64,000 nt of DNA, from assembly GCA_963820185.1 (NCBI GenBank), contig CAWFYV010000004.1, forward strand, positions 186,001-250,000, given 5' to 3'. A model generated the notes under the pieces. It saw nothing but the letters and a program-made list of their open reading frames with translations. It had not been told where the DNA came from and made no database searches. Each line of letters starts with the position of its first letter. Position 1 is the stretch's first letter. Both the position numbers and the translations under genes were made by a program. This stretch comes from Aquilonibacter sp963820185 (GTDB lineage Bacteria > Vulcanimicrobiota > Vulcanimicrobiia > Vulcanimicrobiales > Vulcanimicrobiaceae). Below are positions 41,546 through 50,206 of the stretch, piece after piece.

Positions 41546-42634
41546 TTAAGACTTTGCCACGCCTGCAAGGTTTACCAGGATCGGCGAAATCTCGTCGAGC
41601 GGTACTTCGCGGTCAACCAAGCCCTCCTTCGCAGCGGCGCGCGGCATGCCGTACACGACGCACGTTGCCTCGTCTTGCCCGAGCACGTAGCCGCCGCGTT
41701 CTTTAAGTTCTCGTAAACCTCGGACGCCGTCGTTGCCCATGCCGGTGAGGATCACGCCGATCGCGGCTTTGCCGTAGGCTTGCGCGACCTGTGCGGTCAT
41801 GTGGTCGACGCTCGGAACGTGCAGCGAAGAGCCGTCGTCATCGACCAGCCGCACCTCGGTCTCACCCGGTCCGCGACGGCGTAAGTCGACCTGCTTGCCA
41901 CTGGGAACGACGAGGGCGGTTCCCGCCTCGAGAATCATGCCGTTGACCGCTTCGTGAACGTCGAGCTTGCTGACGGCGTTCAACCTGTCGGCGAGAGGGC
42001 GGGTGAAGCCCATCGGCATGTGCTGCACGATCAGGACCGGCAGCGGAAAGCCCGCCGGGAGCATGGGGACAACGTGCGAGAGAGCGACCGGCCCCCCAGT
42101 CGAGGTCCCAATCGCGACGATTTCATAGTGCAAGGCCAGGCTTGGACGCCGGCGCATCGCCGGTGGCGGCGTGACGATCCGCTGGGGCTGCTCGAGCGGC
42201 GGCGGCGCATGGACGATCGGCTGCGCCGGCTGCGCACCACGGCGAGAAACCGCGCGAATCTTCGCGATTAAGTCGCGCGCAACGTCGGTAATATTGACGT
42301 AGGCGGCATCCGGCTTCGAAATAAAGTCGACGGCGCCGAGTTCAAGCGCGCGGAATGTCGTTTCCGCACCCTCACGCGTGAGCGAACTGCACATGATGAT
42401 CGGGATGCGGTGATCCGCAACGATCTGGCGCACCGCTTCCAAGCCGCCCATTCCCGGCATCTCGACGTCCATCGTGATGACGTCGGGGTTCATCTGCAGC
42501 GCTTTGCCGATCGCCTCCTCGCCGCTGCGTGCGGTGGCGACAACCCGCAAATCGGGTTCCTGTTCGATCATTGTTGCAATCGCTCGGCGCATGAACGCCG
42601 AGTCGTCGACAACGAGTACGCTAATCTGTGCCAT
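41546..42634 (-). CDS. cheB: Chemotaxis methylesterase/response regulator CheB
   Basis: CheB demethylates/deamidates receptors when phosphorylated by CheA. The 362-residue protein has an N-terminal receiver (VLVVDDSAFMRRAIATMI, Asp in DVITMDVEMPGMGGLEAV, Lys in DFISKPD), a Pro-rich linker and a C-terminal esterase domain. The catalytic Ser is in IGTSTGGPVALSHV, the His in VQHMPMGFT and the Asp in GMGNDGVRG. The ATG at 42632-42634 follows cheR by six bases. Full length and intact. Confidence 0.96.
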   Translation of the reverse strand: MAQISVLVVDDSAFMRRAIATMIEQEPDLRVVATARSGEEAIGKALQMNPDVITMDVEMPGMGGLEAVRQIVADHRIPIIMCSSLTREGAETTFRALELGAVDFISKPDAAYVNITDVARDLIAKIRAVSRRGAQPAQPIVHAPPPLEQPQRIVTPPPAMRRRPSLALHYEIVAIGTSTGGPVALSHVVPMLPAGFPLPVLIVQHMPMGFTRPLADRLNAVSKLDVHEAVNGMILEAGTALVVPSGKQVDLRRRGPGETEVRLVDDDGSSLHVPSVDHMTAQVAQAYGKAAIGVILTGMGNDGVRGLRELKERGGYVLGQDEATCVVYGMPRAAAKEGLVDREVPLDEISPILVNLAGVAKS

Positions 42635-42640
42635 AGTGCA

Positions 42641-43462
42641 TCATTTCCGTCGGTAGTAGATGGCTTTCGGCGTAACGACGGGCTCGTACTTGTCCGTCAC
42701 ACGCATGATCGATTCCGCATGGCCTAAAAAGAGAAACCCTCCCGGTCGCAGCGCCTGCGCAAAGGCTTCGACCACGCGCTTTTGCGTCGGCTTCTCGAAG
42801 TAGATCAGGACGTTGCGACACAGGATCGCATCGAACGTCCCCATCGCCGCAACGGCGCGCTCGTCCATCAGATTGATGCGCGAGAATTCCACCATGCGTT
42901 TGATCTCATCGTTAATAAAAAAGCCGCCCTCAAACGGGCGAAAGTACCTTTGCACCATCTCTGGCGGCGTGGCGCGAAAGGAAAGCTCTCGATAGAATCC
43001 GGTAGACGCACGTTCGAGCGCGCGCGGCGAGAGATCGGTTGCGCGCAGAACGAGGTTCGACGCCGCGATACGATGCGTTTGCTGGAGCAGCATCGCGATC
43101 GTATAGGGCTCCTCGCCCGTTGAACACGCCGACGACCAGATGCGCAAGGGCGTGCCGGCACGGTGCGACTCCTCGAGCACATCGGTCGCGAGCACGTCCA
43201 ATTGGTTGCGCTCGCGAAAAAAATATGTCTCGTTGTTGGAAAGGACGGAGGCCAGTTCCGCCCACTCTCCCTCGCGTTCGGGCGAAGCCACGAGGAAGCG
43301 ATGGTAGGCGGCGAAATCGGTGACCCGGACCTTCAGCAGCCGCGTCTGCAGCCGGCTCTGCAGCAAGAACTGCTTCGTGTCGTCATAGAAAATGCCAAAG
43401 CGCTCGCGAATCAAATCGCGCAACACCTGAAAATCGTGTTCTGATATAACAATAGTCGACAC
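42641..43462 (-). CDS. cheR: Chemotaxis receptor methyltransferase CheR
   Basis: CheR methylates chemoreceptors with SAM. The 273-residue protein has an N-terminal helical domain (VISEHDFQVLRDLIRERFGI), NNETYFFRERNQLDVL, the SAM-binding IWSSACSTGEEPYTIAML and the C-terminal block TFDAILCRNVLIYFEKPTQKRVVEAFAQALRPGGFLFLGHAES. The start is GTG at 43460-43462. It is the first gene of cheR-cheB-fliA. An AT-rich GATTATAT 10 bases upstream might be a -10 element, but no good -35 is seen. Confidence 0.95.
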   Translation of the reverse strand: MSTIVISEHDFQVLRDLIRERFGIFYDDTKQFLLQSRLQTRLLKVRVTDFAAYHRFLVASPEREGEWAELASVLSNNETYFFRERNQLDVLATDVLEESHRAGTPLRIWSSACSTGEEPYTIAMLLQQTHRIAASNLVLRATDLSPRALERASTGFYRELSFRATPPEMVQRYFRPFEGGFFINDEIKRMVEFSRINLMDERAVAAMGTFDAILCRNVLIYFEKPTQKRVVEAFAQALRPGGFLFLGHAESIMRVTDKYEPVVTPKAIYYRRK

Positions 43463-43493
43463 GCGATATAATCCGTGTTAACCGGTTCGACGG

Positions 43494-44684
43494 CTACGCG
43501 AGCGAGGCCCGCGTCGCGAAACGCAACGCATTGAAGGAAAGCACCAGCCGGTCAAGCGGCGAGCGTTCGCGATCCTCTTTCTGTAAAGCATCGGCGAAGC
43601 GCGGGCTCGCGGCGAGCTGCTCGAAGAGCAGACTGTAACGCGCCGGGCGCGCCTCCAAATAGCGCATCAGCCGTACGCGATGCTCGAGGCGGCGTTGGAA
43701 GCGCGCGCGTAAACGCGCCGCGTACTGCGTTGCCGCGCGCTCGGGTTGCCCGCGATTCTCAGCTACCGCGGCGGCGGCGAGTCGGCCGCTCATCGCCGCC
43801 TCAAAAATACCTTCGCCGTTGGTCGCATCGACCAGCCCCGCCGCCGTACCACCGACCATCGCCGTTTCTGCCGCATACTGCGCGCGCGGCCAGCCGCCGT
43901 AGAGCAGATGTCCCTCTTCCTTAACGTGCTTAACGTTCGCGTGCGGATACAGCCGCTTGCGCACGCGTTCGGTAAACGCATCAAGCTCCTTGCGCAAATG
44001 TACGCCCTCGAGCTTGCCGACGAGCCCGAGACCTATGGCTAAGTGATCGCGCTTGGGAAACATCCAGGCGACGATCTGGCGCCCGTCGTGCGCCGCATAA
44101 TAATGAAGCTCGAGCGTTTGATAGGCGAGTGGCACGGCCGGCCGATCGAGGTAGACACGGTATTGCAGCGTTGTCATCAGCCCATCGTGCCAGCGCGGAT
44201 CGGCGAACGCACGATCGAAGCGCGCGGTTGCCCCTTGTGCAAAGAACACGTTGCGCGCGCGGACGCGCCGCCGCGCTCCCCCGCAGCGATCCGCATACTC
44301 GATGATCGTTTCGTGATTGTCACGCTCGATGGAACGCCAGAGCGCCTGGGTGCGGATGACCGCACCTTCCCGCACCGCGAGGCGCGCGATCTCGCCGTCG
44401 AGTTCTTCGCGCGTGGTGGTGTGTCCGGGCCCAAAGAAGATTTCGTATTCGCGCCCGCGCGCATCGAAGAGTGCAAGACGCGGCGTGTCGCAGTGCACGA
44501 GTTCGCGCGGTAGATCGAAGGTACCGCAGAAATCCGGCCGTAAACCGGCGGCGCATACGCGTTTTTCACCGACAACAGCGTCCTTTTCCAGAACGACGGC
44601 TTCAATGCCCGCGCGTGCGGCCTCTCGAGCGGCCGTGGCACCCGCCGGCCCCGCACCGACAATGAGGAATTCGACGTCTTCCAC
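43494..44684 (-). CDS. FAD-dependent oxidoreductase, geranylgeranyl-reductase family
   Basis: The 396-residue flavoprotein starts (GTG 44682-44684) with EDVEFLIVGAGPAGATAAREAARAG, the FAD-binding Rossmann motif. It has VVLEKDAVVGEKRVCAAG and the second FAD motif VGGTAAGLVDATNGEGIFEAAMSGRLAA, where Gly replaces the usual Asp. This layout is typical of geranylgeranyl reductases/hydroxylases and related isoprenoid or quinone enzymes. It is divergent from the soluble pyrophosphatase gene 15 bases away, both linked to polyprenyl metabolism only by speculation. The substrate is unknown. Confidence 0.75.
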   Translation of the reverse strand: MEDVEFLIVGAGPAGATAAREAARAGIEAVVLEKDAVVGEKRVCAAGLRPDFCGTFDLPRELVHCDTPRLALFDARGREYEIFFGPGHTTTREELDGEIARLAVREGAVIRTQALWRSIERDNHETIIEYADRCGGARRRVRARNVFFAQGATARFDRAFADPRWHDGLMTTLQYRVYLDRPAVPLAYQTLELHYYAAHDGRQIVAWMFPKRDHLAIGLGLVGKLEGVHLRKELDAFTERVRKRLYPHANVKHVKEEGHLLYGGWPRAQYAAETAMVGGTAAGLVDATNGEGIFEAAMSGRLAAAAVAENRGQPERAATQYAARLRARFQRRLEHRVRLMRYLEARPARYSLLFEQLAASPRFADALQKEDRERSPLDRLVLSFNALRFATRASLA

Positions 44685-44699
44685 TATCCGAGGTCTCTT

Positions 44700-45269
44700 A
44701 TGCGGGTTAAGAGAACACCCTGCGCCGTCATGAGCCATCCGGATCCCCGCAATTATCTATTGTTGCCGCTAGGCGACCGCCAGCCCGACGAAATCAATGT
44801 CGTGGTCGAGATTCCGGAAGGGTCGCGTAACAAATACGAATATGACAAGCAGCTCGACATCTTTCGCCTCGACCGCGCGCTGCATTCGGCGATCCACTAC
44901 CCTGGCGACTACGGTTTTGCGCCCCAAACGCTCGCCCTGGACGGAGATCCGCTCGATATCCTCGTGCTCGCCATCGAGCCCACCTTTCCCGGATGTTTGG
45001 TCGCTGCGCGGCCAATCGGCTTGCTCGAGATGGTCGACGGCGACAAACAGGATGACAAGATCCTTGCGGTCCCCGTGGGCGAACCAAACTTCGACGAAGT
45101 CCACAACTACACGCAAATCTTCCCGCACCAGTTGCGCAAGATCTCGCATTTCTTCGCCACGTATAAACTGCTCGAAGGTAAGCAAACGCGCGTCGGCGAT
45201 TGGCGTGACGCCCAAGCGGCGCGGCGCGAAATAGCCGAGTCCGCTGCACGTTTCAACGGCAAGGGATAG
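44700..45269 (+). CDS. ppa: Soluble inorganic pyrophosphatase (family I)
   Basis: The enzyme hydrolyses PPi in the cytoplasm. The protein has the family signature ALDGDPLDILVLAIEP with catalytic Asp residues, plus RNKYEYDKQLDIFRLDRALHSAIHYPGDYGFAPQTL and DKILAVPVGEPNFDEVHNY. The ATG at 44700 has GAGG six bases upstream and gives 189 residues. A second ATG at 44730 would give the usual N-terminus but has a poor SD. It overlaps the usher gene tail to tail by 17 bases. A membrane H+-pyrophosphatase is encoded 3 kb away, an unusual neighbourhood of two PPi enzymes. Confidence 0.93.
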   Translation: MRVKRTPCAVMSHPDPRNYLLLPLGDRQPDEINVVVEIPEGSRNKYEYDKQLDIFRLDRALHSAIHYPGDYGFAPQTLALDGDPLDILVLAIEPTFPGCLVAARPIGLLEMVDGDKQDDKILAVPVGEPNFDEVHNYTQIFPHQLRKISHFFATYKLLEGKQTRVGDWRDAQAARREIAESAARFNGKG

Positions 45270-47511
45270 GTCCTAAGTCCGGTATCATCGTCGTGTCCTT
45301 CGGCACGGTTAGCTCGATCGTGCAGGGCTTCTCAAGGGCGACACCATGGAAGCGCGCTATTCCCGGCGCGATGCCGCCGACGTAGACGCGGCCGCCATAT
45401 CCGACGGGATACTGTTTCCCTTCCGATACGATCAGACTCGCCGCGGCGAGCGGTACGCCGTGCGCGTCGACCGCCACGAACGTGAAGCCACCTCTTGAAG
45501 TTACGAGATTGGTCACGCGAATCGGCGCCGACTTGCGCGGCACAACCTCGAGTGGATCTTCGAGGTTGTAATAGATCGGCAGATCCGCCGGGTTGACGTC
45601 GATCGTGTTCTCACGATAGGGCTGGAGCCCGCGCAAAAACAGCCAGCCTCGCCCGTTGGTTGTGCCGGCATCGGTTCCGTTCACTTTTACGCGCGCGTTG
45701 CTTGCGCCCGGAACCTGTAGCAGGCCGAACGATTCGCCCTCGCCGATGGTTTTTAACGCGTAGACGTTCCCGCCGACGAGCGCGAGCGCTCCCAACAGTT
45801 GCGGATTGTAGATGTCGCGGCCAAACTGTTTCTGGTAATTGAAGCTTGCGACCGCCCACGGCATGTCATCTTCGATGAAGAATTCCTTATCCTGGGTTTG
45901 AGCGGCAGAGTACTTGACGCTCATCGTAATGGGATCGTCGGGATCGACCGGAGATTTTCTCCACGTGACCGCGCCCGTTGCCTGACCCGACTCGTTAACC
46001 GCGCTTGTGGCGCTCAGTGACTGCGAGGAATTGAGGTTCATGCTCACGTTGGCGTTGGCGCTATACTTGCGCGTGATGAAATTGTACATTGGCGTGAGTG
46101 AGATATTGAACTTCCCAACGCTCGTGGTCGCCGTGCCCGAGGCATTCGAGGAATCCGTTCCCTGGTTCGAGCGGCTGCGGTTGAGCGCAAGCTGAAACGT
46201 CCACTTTTCACCAATCGGGAAGTTCAGATTGGCTTGCTCGGTGAGGTTTTGGATCGTGTTGTCGAAGTCGTCGCCGCTCACCGCGAGCGTGGTCTGCGAA
46301 TTGAGTGCGTAGTCGTCGGTAAACGTCACCTTCCCGCTCTGGAGATTGAGGCGATATTCGCTCGCCCGGCGGATGTTGCCGGTACCGATACGAAAGCCCA
46401 ACGTATTGTCCTTGGCTAGCAAAAAATCGGCCCCGACGTCGGCAAAGTTCTTGCTGTTGATCGTCTCGGCGAGCGCTACTGCGCTGATGTTGTCGGTGAG
46501 GCCATAGCGCACATCGGCTTGCGTAACAAAGCCGCGATAATATTGCGTCGGCTGATTGACGTTCTGGGTGGCGATGCCGCTGTCGAACCGAAACTCCGAG
46601 AATCCACGCCCGAGAAACGTCGGATTGTAGAGGGGACGCGCTTCTTGGGTCGTCTTGACACCTTTTTGATCGGTGAGAACCATGACGATATCGGTGCTTG
46701 CCGCCGATGTCGGAAGGCCGTCCACCGTGAATGGACCTTCGGGAACGTAGCGCTGTATCTCAAGTACGTTGTTGATATACACCTCGAGCAGTGAAGGCGC
46801 AGTCGCGAACCCCGAGACCGACGGTGAACCGCGCGAAACGTAGGTCGGATCGCTCGTATAGTCGCTTGCATAGCGCACGCCTGCGAACGGGATGCTTGAG
46901 CCGATCCACCCGCCGTTCGTGTTCCCGTCGCCGACCGAGATCGCACGGTGCGTCGCCGAGTCGAGTTGAAACCAGCGCAGCAACGAGCGATAGAACCGAA
47001 ACTCGGTACTCGTCGTGCTCTGATACTTCAACTGATAGATGCCGCCTTGGCTCACCGCGTAGAAATCGTAGGTCTGGTTTGCCTCGTTGAGATTATAATT
47101 GAGAAAGGCGCCGCGTCCGGGCGTCGTCGGCGGAAGTGGTTTCTGGTTGTCGGGCTCGCCGCGGAAGGCCGAACTCGGTGCTACGATCTCGAGCGTGTGG
47201 TCATGCCGGTTGAATGACGCCGCCAAGTTCAAATCGGTCTGCAAGCCATAGTAGCGGTGACCGCCACGTTCAAAGGAAGCGTCGCGCGGACGTTTGAGAC
47301 TCCATTCGTCGAGATCGGTGTCCGAAACGTAGACGATCTCCTCGTCGCTCAGATAGACCGCTGCATTGGTTGAGAAGACGACGTCATTGATCTGGACCCG
47401 ATAATGCTCGATATGGTATTTGTCGGTGAAATTATCTTCGACGGTTTCGACCGCTAGCGCGGGAGCCGCGCATAACCACACGGACCAGAGCAGCAATAGC
47501 GCACGCTTCAC
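45253..47511 (-). CDS. Outer-membrane fimbrial usher (FimD/PapC-like)
   Basis: The 752-residue protein has a signal peptide (RALLLLWSVWLCAAPALAV) and usher features: the periplasmic N-domain, a beta-barrel region, and the plug/usher segment PSLLEVYINNVLEIQRYVPEGPFTVDGLPTSAASTDIVMVLTD with VKTTQEARPLYNPTFLGRGFSEFRFDSGI. C-terminal domains contain VVPRKSAPIRVTNLVTSRGGFTFVAVDAHGVPL. The GTG overlaps the chaperone stop as GTGA. It is shorter than classical ushers (800-870). It implies an outer membrane. No pilin gene is near. Confidence 0.82.
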   Translation of the reverse strand: MKRALLLLWSVWLCAAPALAVETVEDNFTDKYHIEHYRVQINDVVFSTNAAVYLSDEEIVYVSDTDLDEWSLKRPRDASFERGGHRYYGLQTDLNLAASFNRHDHTLEIVAPSSAFRGEPDNQKPLPPTTPGRGAFLNYNLNEANQTYDFYAVSQGGIYQLKYQSTTSTEFRFYRSLLRWFQLDSATHRAISVGDGNTNGGWIGSSIPFAGVRYASDYTSDPTYVSRGSPSVSGFATAPSLLEVYINNVLEIQRYVPEGPFTVDGLPTSAASTDIVMVLTDQKGVKTTQEARPLYNPTFLGRGFSEFRFDSGIATQNVNQPTQYYRGFVTQADVRYGLTDNISAVALAETINSKNFADVGADFLLAKDNTLGFRIGTGNIRRASEYRLNLQSGKVTFTDDYALNSQTTLAVSGDDFDNTIQNLTEQANLNFPIGEKWTFQLALNRSRSNQGTDSSNASGTATTSVGKFNISLTPMYNFITRKYSANANVSMNLNSSQSLSATSAVNESGQATGAVTWRKSPVDPDDPITMSVKYSAAQTQDKEFFIEDDMPWAVASFNYQKQFGRDIYNPQLLGALALVGGNVYALKTIGEGESFGLLQVPGASNARVKVNGTDAGTTNGRGWLFLRGLQPYRENTIDVNPADLPIYYNLEDPLEVVPRKSAPIRVTNLVTSRGGFTFVAVDAHGVPLAAASLIVSEGKQYPVGYGGRVYVGGIAPGIARFHGVALEKPCTIELTVPKDTTMIPDLGPIPCR

Positions 47512-47912
47512 GGCTTCGGTGAGGCCGGCGCGAGAACGAGTGTCGCGATGAACCGGCGTGCGGAGGGAGGGGGCGTCGCGGCATCGGGAACGACTTCGAC
47601 CACCGAGACTTTGTAGCTTTGGTCGCTCGCCGGCAATGCAAATGCGCGAAGAGCTATGCGAAACGTTCGCGTCTCATACGGTGCAACGAGAAATACTGAT
47701 GGAACGATCACGAAGTTCTTGCCGCCCTCGATCTCGACCTCAAATACCGTCGAACGCGCGCTTAAGCTGGAGAATTCGAATTCGGCCACGCGCGCGTGCG
47801 CGTCGATCGTCACCGAATCGGGCTTGAGCGAAAACGACCCCGATCGTCCCGGCGCAAGCAGCGCTGGGACGAGCATAAGCATAAAAATCCGAACGTGTAT
47901 CCGTTTCAGCAA
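47508..47912 (-). CDS. Truncated-type periplasmic pilus chaperone (single Ig-like domain)
   Basis: The product has a signal peptide (around RIFMLMLVPALLAPGRS). A single Ig-like domain follows, with SFSLKPDSVTIDAHARVAEFEFSSLSARSTVFEVEIEG and VSVFLVAPYETRTFRIAL-type strands ending AARRFIATLVLAP. It resembles the N-terminal domain of FimC-type chaperones, which normally have two domains (about 230 residues). At about 134 residues, the C-domain is missing. The start is uncertain: TTG at 47912 with AGAAGG, or ATG at 47882. Its stop overlaps the usher start. Confidence 0.65.
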   Translation of the reverse strand: MLKRIHVRIFMLMLVPALLAPGRSGSFSLKPDSVTIDAHARVAEFEFSSLSARSTVFEVEIEGGKNFVIVPSVFLVAPYETRTFRIALRAFALPASDQSYKVSVVEVVPDAATPPPSARRFIATLVLAPASPKP

Positions 47913-47994
47913 GCGCGCGATGCCTTCTGGATTTGGCAGGGCCGTCCTGTGCGACAAGGACTCAGCTCGCAAATCGCAGTACCGCCTAGACTAC

Positions 47995-48015
47995 GCGGCG
48001 CCCCTTGGGCGCCGC
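47995..48015. other. GC hairpin upstream of hppA
   Basis: A perfect 9-bp inverted repeat (arms 47995-48003 and 48007-48015, 3-base loop) lies 31 bases upstream of the hppA ATG. No U-run follows, so a termination role is unlikely. It may structure the hppA leader or separate it from the divergent chaperone. Confidence 0.5.
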
Positions 48016-48045
48016 ACTGCTGCTTCCTCAAGGACCTACTAGTAC

Positions 48046-50154
48046 ATGACGGCACAATACGCCATTTGGGCCGGGCTTATCGGTGGTGCGCTGGCGGTGC
48101 TTTACGGCATCGTGCTCACTTTCTGGGTGCTCGGCCAGCCGGACGGCAACGCCCGTATGAAAGAGATCGCCGCGGCGATCCAAGAAGGCGCGATGGCCTT
48201 CCTCAAACGCCAGTATGGAACGATCGCAATCGTCGCGGTTGTCCTGGCGATCGCTATCTTTGTGGCCCCGCCGCTGGGATGGGAGTCCGCGCTCGGCTTT
48301 TTGATCGGCGCAATCCTCTCGGGTGCGGCCGGTTTTATCGGCATGATCGTCTCCGTCCGCGCCAACGTGCGTACGGCGGAGGCGGCGCGCAAGGGTCTCG
48401 GCCCTGCGCTCAACGTCGCGTTCCGCGGCGGCACCGTCACCGGTATGCTCGTCGTTGGCCTCGGGCTCCTAGCCGTTTCCGGTTACTACGCGTTCCTTCA
48501 GAACGTGAACGCGGGCGATACGACGCGCACGCTTGCCGCTATGGTTGGCCTCGCCTTCGGCTGTTCGCTGATCTCCGTCTTTGCGCGTTTGGGCGGGGGC
48601 ATCTATACGAAGGCCGCCGACGTCGGCGCGGACCTCGTCGGTAAAGTGGAAGCCGGCATTCCCGAAGACGATCCGCGCAATCCTGCGGTCATCGCCGACA
48701 ACGTCGGCGACAACGTCGGCGATTGCGCCGGCATGGCCGCCGACCTCTTCGAGACGTACTGTGTCACCACGGTCGCTGCAATGCTGCTCGGTAATCTCAT
48801 CTTCGGGGACAAAGTCCCCGGCGCGGTTACGTTCCCGCTCGTGCTCGGCGCCGTCTCGATCGTTGCCTCGATCATCGGCTCGTGGGTCGTCGGCTTGGGC
48901 AAAGTCTCAAAGAACCGCATCATGGGCTCGCTCTACAACGGCATGATCGTTGCCGGCGTGCTCGCGCTCGTTGGCTTTTGGTTCGTAGCGCAGCAAGAGT
49001 TCGGCAGTTCGGACGTCATCAGCGCCACCAGCGTCTTTTTCTGCGCGCTCGTCGGTGTGGTAATCACCGGCTTGATCACGGTCATCACCGAATACTACAC
49101 CGGTACGCAGTTCCCGCCGGTGCGACACATCGCCGAAGCCTCGGTCACCGGACACGCGACCAACATCATCGCAGGTCTTGCGGTCTCGATGCAAGGCACG
49201 GCGCTGCCGGCGATCGTGATCGTGCTCGGCATCCTAATCAGCTACAGCCTCGCCGGCGTGTACGGCGTCGGCATCGCGGTGATGGCGATGCTCTCGCTGG
49301 CCGGTATCGTCGTCGCGATCGACTCGTTCGGTCCGATCACCGATAATGCCGGCGGCATTGCCGAAATGGCCGAGATGCCCGAAGACGTACGCAATGTCAC
49401 CGATCCGCTCGATGCGGTCGGCAACACGACAAAAGCGGTGACCAAAGGCTACGCGATCGGATCCGCGGCGCTCGCGGCGGTCGTCCTCTTCGCATCGTTT
49501 TTGCAAGAGTTGATCAAAGCCAAGTGCGGTGCCGCCGCTGCCGCCAATTGCGCAACGGCGACGACCAATCTCTTTGCGATCGGCAATCCCTACGTGCTCG
49601 CAGGCCTCTTCATCGGCGGCCTGCTGCCGTATCTCTTCGCATCGCTTGCGATGGAAGCGGTTGGGCGCGCGGCCGGTAAAGTCGTCGAGGAAGTGCGCCG
49701 TCAATTCCGCGAGAACCCCGGCATCATGGCCGGCACGTCGAAGCCCGACTACGGCGCGACGGTGAGCATCGTGACCGCAGGCGCACTCAAGGAGATGATT
49801 CTCCCGGCGCTCATTCCGGTCGGCGTGCCGATCGTCGTCGTGCTGCTTTCGGTGTTAGGCGTGCTCAAGGGCGACACCGGCGCGCAGCTGATGGGCGGCA
49901 TTCTCGTCGGCTCGATCGTCACCGGACTCTTCCTTGCGATCTCGATGACGACCGGTGGCGGTGCGTGGGACAACGCCAAGAAGTACATCGAAGACGGTCA
50001 TCTCGGCGGCAAGGGTTCGATTGCGCACCAAGCCGCCGTCACCGGCGATACGGTCGGCGATCCGTACAAAGACACTGCCGGCCCCGCGATTAACCCAATG
50101 ATCAAGGTGCTCAACATCGTCGCACTTTTGCTCGTAGGGTTTCTCGTTCACTAG
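48046..50154 (+). CDS. hppA: Membrane-bound proton-translocating pyrophosphatase
   Basis: H+-PPase couples PPi hydrolysis to proton export across the membrane. The 702-residue protein has about 16 hydrophobic segments. The active-site loop is GGGIYTKAADVGADLVGKVEAGIPEDDPRNPAVIADNVGDNVGDCAGMAADLFETY. The motif GNTTKAVTKGYAIGSA has Lys at the position that separates K+-independent (GNTTK) from K+-dependent (GNTTA) enzymes, so it is predicted K+-independent. A strong terminator follows. It probably conserves energy under low-ATP conditions. Confidence 0.96.
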   Translation: MTAQYAIWAGLIGGALAVLYGIVLTFWVLGQPDGNARMKEIAAAIQEGAMAFLKRQYGTIAIVAVVLAIAIFVAPPLGWESALGFLIGAILSGAAGFIGMIVSVRANVRTAEAARKGLGPALNVAFRGGTVTGMLVVGLGLLAVSGYYAFLQNVNAGDTTRTLAAMVGLAFGCSLISVFARLGGGIYTKAADVGADLVGKVEAGIPEDDPRNPAVIADNVGDNVGDCAGMAADLFETYCVTTVAAMLLGNLIFGDKVPGAVTFPLVLGAVSIVASIIGSWVVGLGKVSKNRIMGSLYNGMIVAGVLALVGFWFVAQQEFGSSDVISATSVFFCALVGVVITGLITVITEYYTGTQFPPVRHIAEASVTGHATNIIAGLAVSMQGTALPAIVIVLGILISYSLAGVYGVGIAVMAMLSLAGIVVAIDSFGPITDNAGGIAEMAEMPEDVRNVTDPLDAVGNTTKAVTKGYAIGSAALAAVVLFASFLQELIKAKCGAAAAANCATATTNLFAIGNPYVLAGLFIGGLLPYLFASLAMEAVGRAAGKVVEEVRRQFRENPGIMAGTSKPDYGATVSIVTAGALKEMILPALIPVGVPIVVVLLSVLGVLKGDTGAQLMGGILVGSIVTGLFLAISMTTGGGAWDNAKKYIEDGHLGGKGSIAHQAAVTGDTVGDPYKDTAGPAINPMIKVLNIVALLLVGFLVH

Positions 50155-50173
50155 TCTCAACGAGGTTGAGGGC

Positions 50174-50206
50174 ATAGCGGGCACCGCATGTGCCCGCTAT
50201 TTTTTT
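50174..50206 (+). terminator. Intrinsic terminator after hppA
   Basis: An 11-bp perfect stem (arms 50174-50184 and 50190-50200) with a 5-base loop is followed by six T residues, 19 bases after the hppA stop. It overlaps the end of the convergent methyltransferase gene. Confidence 0.92.
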
